Virus record (IMG/VR): IMGVR_UViG_3300048117_000190
Span: 1 to 35,647 of that record
Reading direction: 5' to 3' (one strand)
DNA length: 35,647 nucleotides
Source: a virus
The translations under genes were made by a program, and so were the position numbers. Position 1 is the first letter of the stretch. Each line of letters opens with the position of its first letter. Below the pieces are notes generated by a model. The model did not search any database and was not told where the DNA came from. It was given only the letters and a program-made list of their open reading frames with translations. Shown piece after piece: positions 21,942-30,500 of the stretch.

Positions 21942-24247
21942 TGTCAAATTTAGATGACGAAACATTAGCAATACTTAGTGGGTTAAACGCTGCACAACCA
22001 ACAACACAGCAAGTAGATTATTCAGGCTTTATGGATAATTTTCAACCTGTATTAAATCAACCTAATTATTTTGTGCCACAACAAGGTTTATTACAAAACA
22101 CACCTACATTAGACACATTGTCAGATTTAGATGTTATGCAACAAAGACCGCAATCTTTGTTAAATATGATTGACCAATACCCAACACTTGAAAGCGACTT
22201 TCAAAGAAGTTTTGCGGTTAATCCTGATACATTTAATATGAATGTTTATCAAAGGTTACCTTATGACCCTGCTTTTTGGGAGTCTTTTGTTAATCAAGGT
22301 GGCAGCACAACTGATGATGGTATTGATTTAACAGGTTTAGGTGCTGCAGGTTTAATTGGTGCAGGTGCAACAAGTTTACTTGGTGGTGAGAATGGTAGCG
22401 GTACAAATGGTGGTAGCTCAACTGTTACAGGCGGTAGTGGAAATGATGATGGTGATGGTGGAACAACAAATGGTGGTACATCTGTAATTACTATTGGTGG
22501 TAATACTATTTCATCAACAGGAGGAAGCACTAATGGTGGAAGTACAGATGGTGGTTCAACTACTGAAAAAATTACATTAAGTGGCACAGATACTTCTGAA
22601 GATAATAGTACACTAGATGGTAGTAATAATAATAATTTAATAACAGTTTCAAGCGTTATTGGCGGAACTGGTAATGATAATCTTGAAATAGATAATAGTG
22701 GAAGTAATGTTGTTAAAACATCAGCAAACACAAATACTTCTTTAGGTTCACTCATAAATAGTGTTGATACAACAAGCCAAGCAACTGCCACTAATGATAT
22801 TAATACACTTATAAATAGCAATGTGTTATCTAATAATGCTACATCACTTCTAACAAGCCTTATTGATAATGGTGTTCCAATAAAAACGGCAGTTGGTAAT
22901 GTTATCCAAGTTACAGCAGGAAATATAACAGATACATATACATCTACATCTAATCTAATAAATCCTGTAACGCTAGATACAGATTTAGGTTTAAATATTG
23001 GAACTGATATTGCAACAGGTGCAGATGCTTTTAAAAGCATTTTAGGCTTAGATGGCGATATAACTGGGGCTTATGATGCTTATGGTTTTGATGCAACAGG
23101 TTTTAGCCCAGACTTTAAAGTTGTTGATGTCGTAGAAAATGGAATTAAAATCGGTGAAAAAGTAGTTCAAAAAAACTTTTTTGACAAACAAATTGATAAA
23201 TTTGGTAATTTTATAAATAATCCAATTAATGAGGGTTTTGGTGCTGTTGGTTCAGGATTAAATGATGCTACAAGTTTTACAGGTGGTGAAGCCTTAGCAC
23301 TAGGCGGAGGTCTTTTATCAGCAATTGATGCAATAGAAGATGGCAATGTTTCTAATGTGTTTAATGCTGCCGCAGGAGTTGGTGCGTCAGGTCTTTTAGG
23401 TGGAGCAGCATACAATACTGCTATGATACCAGCAACCGCAACGGCAGCAGCAGTACCGGTTGGTGGAGCAGCTAGTGGCATACAAGGTCTTGCTACTAAT
23501 CCTGCAACAGCAATAATTGGAACAGCTTTATTTATAGCAAATCAACTTGATGCTCCGCCTTCAGGCAAAACAGGTTCTGGTGCTTTTGATTACAATACTT
23601 CAACAAATACTGAGTTTGGTATGGCAGGTGATAAGTTTAAACAAAGTCATGTTGACCAAGCATCGGCAATATCACAAGGTATTGGTACTGCTATTAATAC
23701 TATTGCAGATGGTTATGGTTTAAATGTTGAAGGCGACCATTTAGTTGAAACAGGAAGAGAAAGACCATTAAGTTTAAGTTTTGGTGACCAAGAAAGTGAA
23801 CAAACATCAGATAATAGATTAAATTATAGTGCTGAAACAGGAGATATTACAAACTCAACCGACACTATGAAAAGATTTTATTATACAGGAACAGACGGCA
23901 ATGATGGTACTGCATTAGCTGATAATGTTATAAAAGGAACAAGCCTGCTATCATTAAAAGCAATAGCAAATGGTGAAGATACTATTAATATGCAAGATTT
24001 TAGATTACCTGCTCGTTCTGAAAGTGATGTAAAAAATCAATATTTATTAATGGGTTTAGATGAAACAGCCGCAAATGCCTTAACATCTGCATCACAACAA
24101 GCAACCCCTGAAACTGCAGGTTTATTAGGAGGTATTCTTTATGCCAATACTTCAAATGAAGATTTATTTTTAACAGATACGGAAAAAACATCATTGTTAG
24201 AAAAAGGCTACACAGAAGAACAACTTGATGAAATATTATATGGATAA
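21941..24247 (+). CDS. Large Gly/Ser/Thr/Asn-rich virion-block protein
   Basis: The 768-aa protein is coupled to the portal gene. Residues 1-120 are Gln/Pro/Asn-rich, and 120-260 are low-complexity Gly/Ser/Thr/Asn. Residues about 449-540 contain glycine- and alanine-rich hydrophobic stretches (GEALALGGGLLSAIDAIEDG; TATAAAVPVGGAASGI; TNPATAIIGTALFIANQ) that could enter a membrane. The C-terminal 180 residues are a soluble part ending EKGYTEEQLDEILYG. Membrane-active glycine-rich regions fit an internal ejection or pilot protein, although portal-scaffold is an unusual place for it. Not recognised as a named family. Confidence 0.65.
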   Translation: MSNLDDETLAILSGLNAAQPTTQQVDYSGFMDNFQPVLNQPNYFVPQQGLLQNTPTLDTLSDLDVMQQRPQSLLNMIDQYPTLESDFQRSFAVNPDTFNMNVYQRLPYDPAFWESFVNQGGSTTDDGIDLTGLGAAGLIGAGATSLLGGENGSGTNGGSSTVTGGSGNDDGDGGTTNGGTSVITIGGNTISSTGGSTNGGSTDGGSTTEKITLSGTDTSEDNSTLDGSNNNNLITVSSVIGGTGNDNLEIDNSGSNVVKTSANTNTSLGSLINSVDTTSQATATNDINTLINSNVLSNNATSLLTSLIDNGVPIKTAVGNVIQVTAGNITDTYTSTSNLINPVTLDTDLGLNIGTDIATGADAFKSILGLDGDITGAYDAYGFDATGFSPDFKVVDVVENGIKIGEKVVQKNFFDKQIDKFGNFINNPINEGFGAVGSGLNDATSFTGGEALALGGGLLSAIDAIEDGNVSNVFNAAAGVGASGLLGGAAYNTAMIPATATAAAVPVGGAASGIQGLATNPATAIIGTALFIANQLDAPPSGKTGSGAFDYNTSTNTEFGMAGDKFKQSHVDQASAISQGIGTAINTIADGYGLNVEGDHLVETGRERPLSLSFGDQESEQTSDNRLNYSAETGDITNSTDTMKRFYYTGTDGNDGTALADNVIKGTSLLSLKAIANGEDTINMQDFRLPARSESDVKNQYLLMGLDETAANALTSASQQATPETAGLLGGILYANTSNEDLFLTDTEKTSLLEKGYTEEQLDEILYG

Positions 24248-24264
24248 TTAAAAAGGAAATAAAA

Positions 24265-24528
24265 ATGGATAACATGGATAAAATACAAAAAGAAATTGCT
24301 CGTGGTAAACAAGCACAAGCATTACTTGAAAACGAAATTCTAAAAGAGGCTTTTGATTATTTAGAAAAAGAATACCATACAGCATGGGAAAATAGTTCTA
24401 TTGAACAACAAAAACCTCGTGAAACAGTTTTTATGATGTTGAAAACTCTTAAAACAGTTAAGCAACACATAGAAAATGTCATTGCAACCGGTAAGATTGC
24501 AAATGACCAATTAACAAAAATCAACTAA
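24265..24528 (+). CDS. Conserved small head-region protein
   Basis: The 87-aa helical protein begins with KIQKEIARGKQAQALLENEILKEAF in its first half, and the second half includes PRETVFMMLKTLKTVKQHIENVIATGK. I recall this pattern (RG..A..LL.NE...EAF ... RE..) in many phage genomes next to scaffold or portal genes; function not established. AAGGAAA precedes the ATG. Confidence 0.75.
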   Translation: MDNMDKIQKEIARGKQAQALLENEILKEAFDYLEKEYHTAWENSSIEQQKPRETVFMMLKTLKTVKQHIENVIATGKIANDQLTKIN

Positions 24529-24561
24529 GACCAAGCATAACGCAGTCTAAAGGAGCAAAAA

Positions 24562-25626
24562 ATGACAGCCGACAACCCAACAGGGAACGAACCTATCAAC
24601 ATGGCGGAAGCCACAAGCCTACTACTTGACAGGCAGGAAACAGAAGATAATCCACAACCGAATCAAGAGGTACAACCAGAGGTAGAAGTTGACGAAACTG
24701 AAACCATTACAGATATAGATGAACCAACAAGTGAAGAACCTTATCAAGTTGAAGAACAAGATGAGCCACTTGAATCTGTTGAAGAAGATGTATCGGAAGA
24801 ATTAGATGAAACAATAGCCGAAGCCGAAGCTGAGGAATATGAGGAACAAGAATATATTACTGTTAAGATTAATGGTGAAGATAAAGATGTTACCCTTGAC
24901 GAATTAGCTGCAGGTTATAGCCGACAATCTGATTATACTAGAAAGACAACCGAACTTGCTAGCCAAAAAAAACAATTTGAACAGCAACAATCGGAACTTT
25001 TACAAGAGAGAGAAAATCTCCGCTTAGGTTTAGAGCAAGTAAACCAGCAACTATCTAGTGACATTCAAAATGAGCCAACAGAAGAACAATGGACAAGATT
25101 ATATGAAGATGACCCATTGGAATATGTTAGGCAAAAAGATGCGTGGCGAGACAAAAGAGAACACTTAGCAAGGGTTCAACAAACAAATCAAGAGTTGCAA
25201 TATAAACAACAAATTGAAGGTCAACAACAAATGCAAAAGGTTATAGCACAATCACAACAATACTTGAATGATGCTATACCGGAGTGGAAAGACCAGAAAA
25301 TTGCCGAAAGTGAAAAAAGGAAGATTGTAAATTATGCAAAAAATTTACCTGAAAGGGAAAGATTTACAGATGCAGAATTAAGTCAAGCTACCGACCATAG
25401 GGCAATATTAATGTTGAGAAAAGCAATGATGTTTGATGAATTACAAACTAAAAAACCTCTTATGCAAAAAAAATTACGCAAAGCACCAAAGATGGCAAAG
25501 TCTGGAAAGAAAATAACAACCTCTAATGACCTAAAAAAAGGAAAGGTTGATAAAGCCTTTAGTAAGTTAAGGTCAACAGGTAGCATGGATTCGGCTGTTG
25601 ATTATCTTTTACAAAAATCCACATAA
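24562..25626 (+). CDS. Capsid scaffolding protein
   Basis: The 354-aa protein precedes the capsid gene and has scaffold character: an acidic disordered N-terminus (about 25-95, Glu/Asp-rich), then VTLDELAAGYSRQSDYTRKT (about 109-128), a motif typical of podovirus scaffolds, a long coiled coil (about 130-235) and a basic C-terminus (about 295-354) that should bind capsid. It is expected to guide procapsid assembly. AAAGGAG precedes the ATG. Confidence 0.85.
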   Translation: MTADNPTGNEPINMAEATSLLLDRQETEDNPQPNQEVQPEVEVDETETITDIDEPTSEEPYQVEEQDEPLESVEEDVSEELDETIAEAEAEEYEEQEYITVKINGEDKDVTLDELAAGYSRQSDYTRKTTELASQKKQFEQQQSELLQERENLRLGLEQVNQQLSSDIQNEPTEEQWTRLYEDDPLEYVRQKDAWRDKREHLARVQQTNQELQYKQQIEGQQQMQKVIAQSQQYLNDAIPEWKDQKIAESEKRKIVNYAKNLPERERFTDAELSQATDHRAILMLRKAMMFDELQTKKPLMQKKLRKAPKMAKSGKKITTSNDLKKGKVDKAFSKLRSTGSMDSAVDYLLQKST

Positions 25627-25644
25627 CCTAAAAAGGAAAAAACT

Positions 25645-26589
25645 ATGGCAACATATAAAACCGCAAACGCAATCGGTGAAAGAGAAGATTTGTCAGATGT
25701 TATTACTCGTATAGACCCTGCAGAAACACCAATATTTTCTAATGGTAAAAAAGTAACTACATCAGGCGTATTTCACGAATGGCAAGTACAAGAACTAACA
25801 GCAGCTGCTGATGATAACTATGCCGCAGAAGGTGCAGACTATTCTTATGTCAATCCAACTGTAACAACAAGACTTGGCAACTATCATCAAATCTCAATCC
25901 AAGCCGCATCAGTATCAGGCACTTTAGATAGTGTTGATAAAGCAGGTAGGGATAAAGAGACCGCTTATGTCAAGGTTCTAAAAGGCTTAGAGCAACGCAG
26001 AGATATTGAAAAAGCATTATGTAAAAATGAAGCTCGTTCAGCATCAGACCCAAGAAAAGCTGGTAAAATTAGTTCTTATATAACTAATGTAAATCTAGTA
26101 TCACCATCTACAACACCAACCGGTGATGGTAGTGATGTTTCTGACAAAGCTGGCACAAACGCTGCACTTACTTTAGCTAAAATAGACGCTGCAATGAAAT
26201 TAGCATACACAGATGGTGGACAACCAGATATGTTAGTTGTTTCACCTGCTAACAAAGTCGCATTTAGTGACTTATCAGGTGGCTCAGTAGCAACTGCACA
26301 ACTTCAATATTCAGCACCAAAAGAAATTGCTATTATTGGAAGTGTGTCAATGTATCTAACAGACTTTGGTGAGTTATCTGTCACAATAGACAGACAAATG
26401 CCAAATGATACAGTATTCTTGCTAGATAGTGACCATTATTCAGTTGGTCATTTACCTAACAGATTATTTTCTGTTTCAGATGTAGCACCAACCGGTGATG
26501 CAACTAAGTTTGCAATAATATCAGAATGGACATTTGTTCCAACTGCACCAAAAGCTCATGCAATGGTGACTGATTTAAGTACATCTTAG
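25645..26589 (+). CDS. Major capsid protein (SU10/DUF5309-type)
   Basis: The 314-aa protein begins MATYKTANAIGEREDLSDVI and has the HK97-fold order seen in SU10-type capsids: TPIFSNGKKV, FHEWQVQELT, the GTLDSVDKAGRDKETAY loop, PDMLVVSPANKVAFSDL, ELSVTIDRQMPNDTVFLLD and the end EWTFVPTAPKAHAMVTDL. It builds the icosahedral head. AAAAGGAAA precedes the ATG. A GGGAGCTG/CAGCTCCC hairpin follows the gene, consistent with separate control of its abundant mRNA. Confidence 0.95.
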   Translation: MATYKTANAIGEREDLSDVITRIDPAETPIFSNGKKVTTSGVFHEWQVQELTAAADDNYAAEGADYSYVNPTVTTRLGNYHQISIQAASVSGTLDSVDKAGRDKETAYVKVLKGLEQRRDIEKALCKNEARSASDPRKAGKISSYITNVNLVSPSTTPTGDGSDVSDKAGTNAALTLAKIDAAMKLAYTDGGQPDMLVVSPANKVAFSDLSGGSVATAQLQYSAPKEIAIIGSVSMYLTDFGELSVTIDRQMPNDTVFLLDSDHYSVGHLPNRLFSVSDVAPTGDATKFAIISEWTFVPTAPKAHAMVTDLSTS

Positions 26590-26599
26590 TCTAATAAAT

Positions 26600-26625
26600 G
26601 GGAGCTGTCTTTAATGGCAGCTCCC
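26600..26625 (+). terminator. Hairpin after the capsid gene, possible attenuator
   Basis: GGGAGCTG (26600-26607) pairs with CAGCTCCC (26618-26625), 8 bp with a 10-nt loop. It is followed by TAAAATC, not a T run, so partial termination or 3'-end mRNA stabilisation is likelier than full termination. Confidence 0.5.
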
Positions 26626-26643
26626 TAAAATCAAGAGATAAAA

Positions 26644-26967
26644 ATGACAAAAAAAATTATTGGATATGACCCACATCAAAAGAAAACAACTTATTTTCAT
26701 GGTGGTAATGATGGTCAGCATTATGTTTCGGTAGAACAAGAAACAAAAGAAATAATTAAAAAAGCAAAAGACTTAGATATGGATTACAAACCATATAATC
26801 TTGTTGGAAGCCAAAACCACATGAGACAAATTGCAGAAATACCTGCAAATTTATATTATGATTTAATAGAAAAACTTGGAGAACCAAAGCACAACAAAAG
26901 GGCGTGGGCTAGATGGCTAAATGACCCTGACAACAAATTTTTTAGAACAGGCGGTGGTAATATATAA
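26644..26967 (+). CDS. Conserved small protein after capsid
   Basis: The 107-aa protein has HMRQIAEIPANLYYDLIEKL and a terminal WLNDPDNKFFRTGGGNI. This IAEIP...LNDPD..FRT pattern is one I recall as common directly after capsid genes in podoviruses, with no proven role. GGNDGQHYVSVEQETKEII forms the N-terminal part. It overlaps the adaptor gene start by one base. Confidence 0.8.
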   Translation: MTKKIIGYDPHQKKTTYFHGGNDGQHYVSVEQETKEIIKKAKDLDMDYKPYNLVGSQNHMRQIAEIPANLYYDLIEKLGEPKHNKRAWARWLNDPDNKFFRTGGGNI

Positions 26968-27593
26968 TGGCAATTACAACTTATTCAGAACTTAAAACAG
27001 CTATTGCTGATTTTTTAGCTAGAGATGATTTAACATCTCAAATTGATACATTTATTGATTTAGCAGAAAGTCGCATATCTCGTGAACTAGAAACAAGGTC
27101 ACAAGAAAATAGAACAACATTATCAGCAACACCTGACAATGCTTATATTTCTTTACCAACTGATTTAAGAACTATTAGAAATGTTAAAGTTATGAATAAT
27201 CCAAGAGTAACATTAAGATACTTAACACCATTGCAAGTAAAAATAGAACATTCTACTACCGGCACAGGATTACCAAGAGTTTATAGTGTTATTGGCGATA
27301 ATTTATTTTTAGCACCAATACCGGATAGTGCATATAATATAGAATTAACTTACAAATCAGGCGTTGCATCATTAAGTGATAGTAATACATCAAACACTAT
27401 TTTAACTAGATACCCTGACTTATATTTGTATGGTAGTTTATTTCATGCTTATACATATTTGCTTGATGAACAAAGAGCTGCACAATATGAACAACTTATA
27501 CAATTAACATTGCAACAAATTAGAATTGATGATGAAAAAGGAAGTTATGGTTCTGGTTTAGAAATGCGAAGTCTTTACAGTGAGATGACATAA
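26967..27593 (+). CDS. Head-tail adaptor (SU10 adaptor/tail tubular A-like)
   Basis: The 208-aa protein starts MAITTYSELKTAIADFLARD and has FIDLAESRISRELETR (about 31-46), then SLPTDLRTIRNV, GLPRVYSVIGDNLFLAPIPD, YKSGVASLSDSNTSN and YPDLYLYGSLFHAYTYL, in the order of the phage adaptor family (gp4/TtA-like). It should form the ring between portal and tail tube. It is coupled by overlapping stop/start to the tail protein that follows. Confidence 0.9.
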   Translation: MAITTYSELKTAIADFLARDDLTSQIDTFIDLAESRISRELETRSQENRTTLSATPDNAYISLPTDLRTIRNVKVMNNPRVTLRYLTPLQVKIEHSTTGTGLPRVYSVIGDNLFLAPIPDSAYNIELTYKSGVASLSDSNTSNTILTRYPDLYLYGSLFHAYTYLLDEQRAAQYEQLIQLTLQQIRIDDEKGSYGSGLEMRSLYSEMT

Positions 27594-29068
27594 TGATGAA
27601 TATGTCATTTGGTGAATGGCTACCAGACCAACCTGATAACGCAAGTGGTGTTACAGTTGCTAAAAATGTAATACCGGCTGCAAAAGGTTATAGAGGTTTG
27701 CAAGATTTATCGGCTTATAGCAATGCTGCAAGTGGTAGAATAAGAGGTTTATTTGCGGCAAAAGATAGTAGTGGTGACCCAAAAATATTTGCTGGTGATG
27801 CTAGCCAATTATATGAATTTACAAAATCAAATTCTAATTTAACAAACATATCTAAATCAGGTAATTACACAACACTTGATGATACAGATGTTTGGAAATT
27901 TATAGACTTTAGTGGTTTTGTTATTGGTGCATCAGGACACAACAATATATTACAAGTATATGATAATGGTACAAGTTCATTGTTTGCAGATATATCAGGT
28001 TCACCTGCCGCAAAACACATAGCGGTTGTTCGTGATTTTGTTTTTACCGGCAATGTAAAGTATGGCGGCACAACATATACAAATAGATTGTATTGGTCAT
28101 CATTGGCATCACATACCGGTTGGACTGCAGGAACAAATCAATCCGATATACAAGATATATTTGATATGGGTGAAATTACCGGCATTGTTGGTGGTGAATA
28201 TGCAACAATATTATGTGAAAAAGGCATTGTTATTGGTACTTATAGTGGAACGCCTTTAATATTTCAATTTGACAAAGTGCAAACAGGTTTTGGTTGTAAC
28301 TATCCTAATTCTGTTGCTAATGTTGGTTCAACTGTATTTTATTTATCAGATGATGGTTTTTATAAATTTGATGGTAGAACATCAACACCAATAGGTGCAG
28401 AAAAAGTTAATAGATTTTTCTTTGATGATTTTACAATTAGAAACAAAGGAAGAATGTCAACCGCTGTTGACCCAACAGAACAAATAGTTGTTTGGTCTTA
28501 TACATCAGGTTCATCTAACAATGATGAGCCGGATAGATTGTTAATATATAATTATGCTTTAGATAGATGGTCTTATGCAGAACTTGATTGTGAATTAATA
28601 TCTTCTTTTATGACTATTAATTATACCCTTGAAGAATTAAATTTTATAAGTACATCCTTAGATGGATTACCGGCATCATTAGATAGTGCTATTTATATTG
28701 GCGGTCAATTTATCTTTGGTGGTGCAAAAGACAAAAAAATACATACTTTTTCTGGCAACAATAAAGCGGCTTTAATAGAAACAGCTGATTTAGATACCGG
28801 TGGTGGTAAAACAAGCATTATAACAAATGTAATACCTTATGTTGAAATTGCACAAGGAACAACACCGGATATATCGGCACAAGTATCAACAAGAAATAGA
28901 CAAGTTGATAGTGATAGTTTTGGTAATTTATCATCTTTAAATGCAAATGGATATTGCAACATTAGGTCAAATCAAGGTAGGTATCATAAGGTAAGATTAA
29001 ATGTATCAGGCACTTGGAAATATATTCAAGGTGTGGAATTAGAGGCAAAGACAACAGGGAAAAGGTAA
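27593..29068 (+). CDS. Tail tube/DNA-stabilisation protein (gp10-like)
   Basis: The 491-aa protein resembles P22 gp10/tail tubular B-type proteins of marine podoviruses. It begins SFGEWLPDQPDNASGVTVAK, has VPAAKGYRGL-like VIPAAKGYRGLQ (27-38), repeated propeller-like strands (FIDFSGFVIGASG, HIAVVRDFVFTGN, RLYWSSLASHTGWTAG with Q...DIFDMGEITGIVGG), YLSDDGFYKFDG and DRWSYAELD. It plugs or extends the tail below the adaptor. Two ATG codons are present at the start; the first overlaps the adaptor stop. Confidence 0.88.
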   Translation: MMNMSFGEWLPDQPDNASGVTVAKNVIPAAKGYRGLQDLSAYSNAASGRIRGLFAAKDSSGDPKIFAGDASQLYEFTKSNSNLTNISKSGNYTTLDDTDVWKFIDFSGFVIGASGHNNILQVYDNGTSSLFADISGSPAAKHIAVVRDFVFTGNVKYGGTTYTNRLYWSSLASHTGWTAGTNQSDIQDIFDMGEITGIVGGEYATILCEKGIVIGTYSGTPLIFQFDKVQTGFGCNYPNSVANVGSTVFYLSDDGFYKFDGRTSTPIGAEKVNRFFFDDFTIRNKGRMSTAVDPTEQIVVWSYTSGSSNNDEPDRLLIYNYALDRWSYAELDCELISSFMTINYTLEELNFISTSLDGLPASLDSAIYIGGQFIFGGAKDKKIHTFSGNNKAALIETADLDTGGGKTSIITNVIPYVEIAQGTTPDISAQVSTRNRQVDSDSFGNLSSLNANGYCNIRSNQGRYHKVRLNVSGTWKYIQGVELEAKTTGKR

Positions 29069-29383
29069 ATGGCAGACAATCAATATAGAAAGTTACCACA
29101 AGCCGGTGGTGACCCTAGATTAGTTGCTGAAATAGTCAACAGAACAATAGATGGCGGATTAAATTCTACCGGTAGCGTTACCTTGCAAACCTCATCTTCT
29201 ACAACAACAGTAAATGATGCTCGTGCAAGTGAAAACAGCGTTGTTTTGTTTATGCCAAAATCAAGTAATGCCGCAAGTGAATTAACAAGTTTATTTGTAT
29301 CAACAAGAACAAATGGTTCTTTTACAATTACACATAATAGTAGTGGAACATCAAGACAATATGAATACATCATCATTGGATAA
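29069..29383 (+). CDS. Conserved tail-region protein
   Basis: The 104-aa protein begins directly after the stop of the gp10-like gene. It has MADNQYRKLPQAGGDPRLVAEI and a C-terminal half of short strands (SVVLFMPKSSNAASELTSLF; GSFTITHNSSGTSRQYEY). This KLP..G..P...A..VN pattern recurs after gp10-like genes in marine podoviruses as I recall; probably a small tail component. Confidence 0.75.
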   Translation: MADNQYRKLPQAGGDPRLVAEIVNRTIDGGLNSTGSVTLQTSSSTTTVNDARASENSVVLFMPKSSNAASELTSLFVSTRTNGSFTITHNSSGTSRQYEYIIIG

Positions 29384-29741
29384 AGAAGCGTGGCTAAAGT
29401 CACGAAAATATATTTTGGAAGCATTAGATAGAGGCATTGATACGCATACTGAAAAAGATATTTATTATGCAATTACAAGAAATGATGCACAACTTTGGAC
29501 AGGTCAAAAGTCAGCTTGTGTAACTGAAATAGTCACATACCCTAAATACAAAATGTTAAGATTTTGGTTAGGTGGTGGTGACTTAGAAGAACTAAAAGAA
29601 ATGGAAAAGCCAATTTGTGAGTGGGCTAAATCTATTGGTTGTAAAAAATCAATGATTATGGGTCGCAAAGGTTGGTCAAGAGTAAAAGATAAAGATAGAG
29701 CCTATGAAGAAGTAGGTACAATTTCAATAAGGAGTTTATAA
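29361..29741 (+). CDS. Conserved hypothetical protein of the tail region
   Basis: The frame opens at a TTG (29295), but the ATG at 29361 is likelier (126 aa) and overlaps the previous gene by 23 nt. It contains DIYYAITRNDAQLWTGQKSA, a middle LRFWLGGGDLEELKEMEKPI, and AKSIGCKKSMIMGRKGWSR. This GGDLEEL...GRKGW arrangement is shared with phage proteins that I recall as near GNAT-like T7 gp13; function not proven. It overlaps the next start by one base. Confidence 0.75.
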   Translation: MNTSSLDKEAWLKSRKYILEALDRGIDTHTEKDIYYAITRNDAQLWTGQKSACVTEIVTYPKYKMLRFWLGGGDLEELKEMEKPICEWAKSIGCKKSMIMGRKGWSRVKDKDRAYEEVGTISIRSL

Positions 29742-30499
29742 TGAGTATAGGTGGCGATAAAACAGGAACATCAGTTTCAACTACAAACCCCCCTGCGTAT
29801 GCAGCACCATTTTTAGCCTATGGAGCAAATGAAGCCCAAAGACTTTATGGTGAGGGCGGAGGTTTAAACTATTTTCCAGAAAATACTGTTGCAGGTTTTA
29901 GCCCTGAACAACAAATGGCTATGAATTTGCAAACTAATAGGGCATTGTCAGGTTCACCATTACAAAGACAAGGGCAAGATTTAGCATTAAATACACTTCA
30001 AGGTAATTTTTTAAACGCAAACACAAATCCTTATTTTCAAAGAGCCGTTGTTGACCCTGTAACGGATAGGGTACAAGGCACTTTTTCACAAGCAGGTAGA
30101 TTGGGGTCAGCTTACAATCAAAACGCCCTTACAAACGCCCTTAGTGATGTCTATTATAAAAATTATGAAAACGAAAGAAGCAGACAAAATGCTATGTTGT
30201 CTAATGTACCTGCTCTTGCTAACCAAGATTATACTGATTATTCAAACTTAGCTAAAGTTGGTCAAGTAAGACAACAACAAGCACAAAGAGATATTTTAGC
30301 TAATATGGATAGATTTAATTTCCTTCAATCAGCACCTGCACAAAACTTAAATCAATTCTTAGGTCAAGTTGGAACTGCTGCAGGAAATTATGGTTCAAAA
30401 AGTTCACCTTATCAATACAATCCATTTAACCAAGCGTTAGGAACTATTGGTAGTATTGTTGGTATTGGAACAGGCATTAAAGGATTTATGGGAAATTAA
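29741..30499 (+). CDS. Internal virion/ejection protein candidate
   Basis: The 252-aa protein has FSPEQQMAMNLQTNRALSG, then NPYFQRAVVDPVTDRVQGTF, a helix-rich centre with SAYNQNALTNALSDVY, many Gln/Asn and a glycine-rich hydrophobic C-terminus (LGTIGSIVGIGTGIKGFMGN). Proteins of this type lie between the tail tube and large ejection proteins in podoviruses and are thought to enter the host envelope with DNA. Role inferred from position and composition. Confidence 0.7.
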   Translation: MSIGGDKTGTSVSTTNPPAYAAPFLAYGANEAQRLYGEGGGLNYFPENTVAGFSPEQQMAMNLQTNRALSGSPLQRQGQDLALNTLQGNFLNANTNPYFQRAVVDPVTDRVQGTFSQAGRLGSAYNQNALTNALSDVYYKNYENERSRQNAMLSNVPALANQDYTDYSNLAKVGQVRQQQAQRDILANMDRFNFLQSAPAQNLNQFLGQVGTAAGNYGSKSSPYQYNPFNQALGTIGSIVGIGTGIKGFMGN

Positions 30500-30500
30500 A

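Noticed and set aside
22661-22690. GGTGNDNLEI, like an RTX calcium-binding nonapeptide, in the 768-aa protein
   Set aside because: Only one copy in a generally Gly/Asn-rich region; RTX domains need tandem repeats.
22294-23040. Long minus-strand ORF within the 768-aa gene
   Set aside because: Pro/Val-rich antisense of Gly/Asn/Thr codons; no start signal and out of line with the operon.
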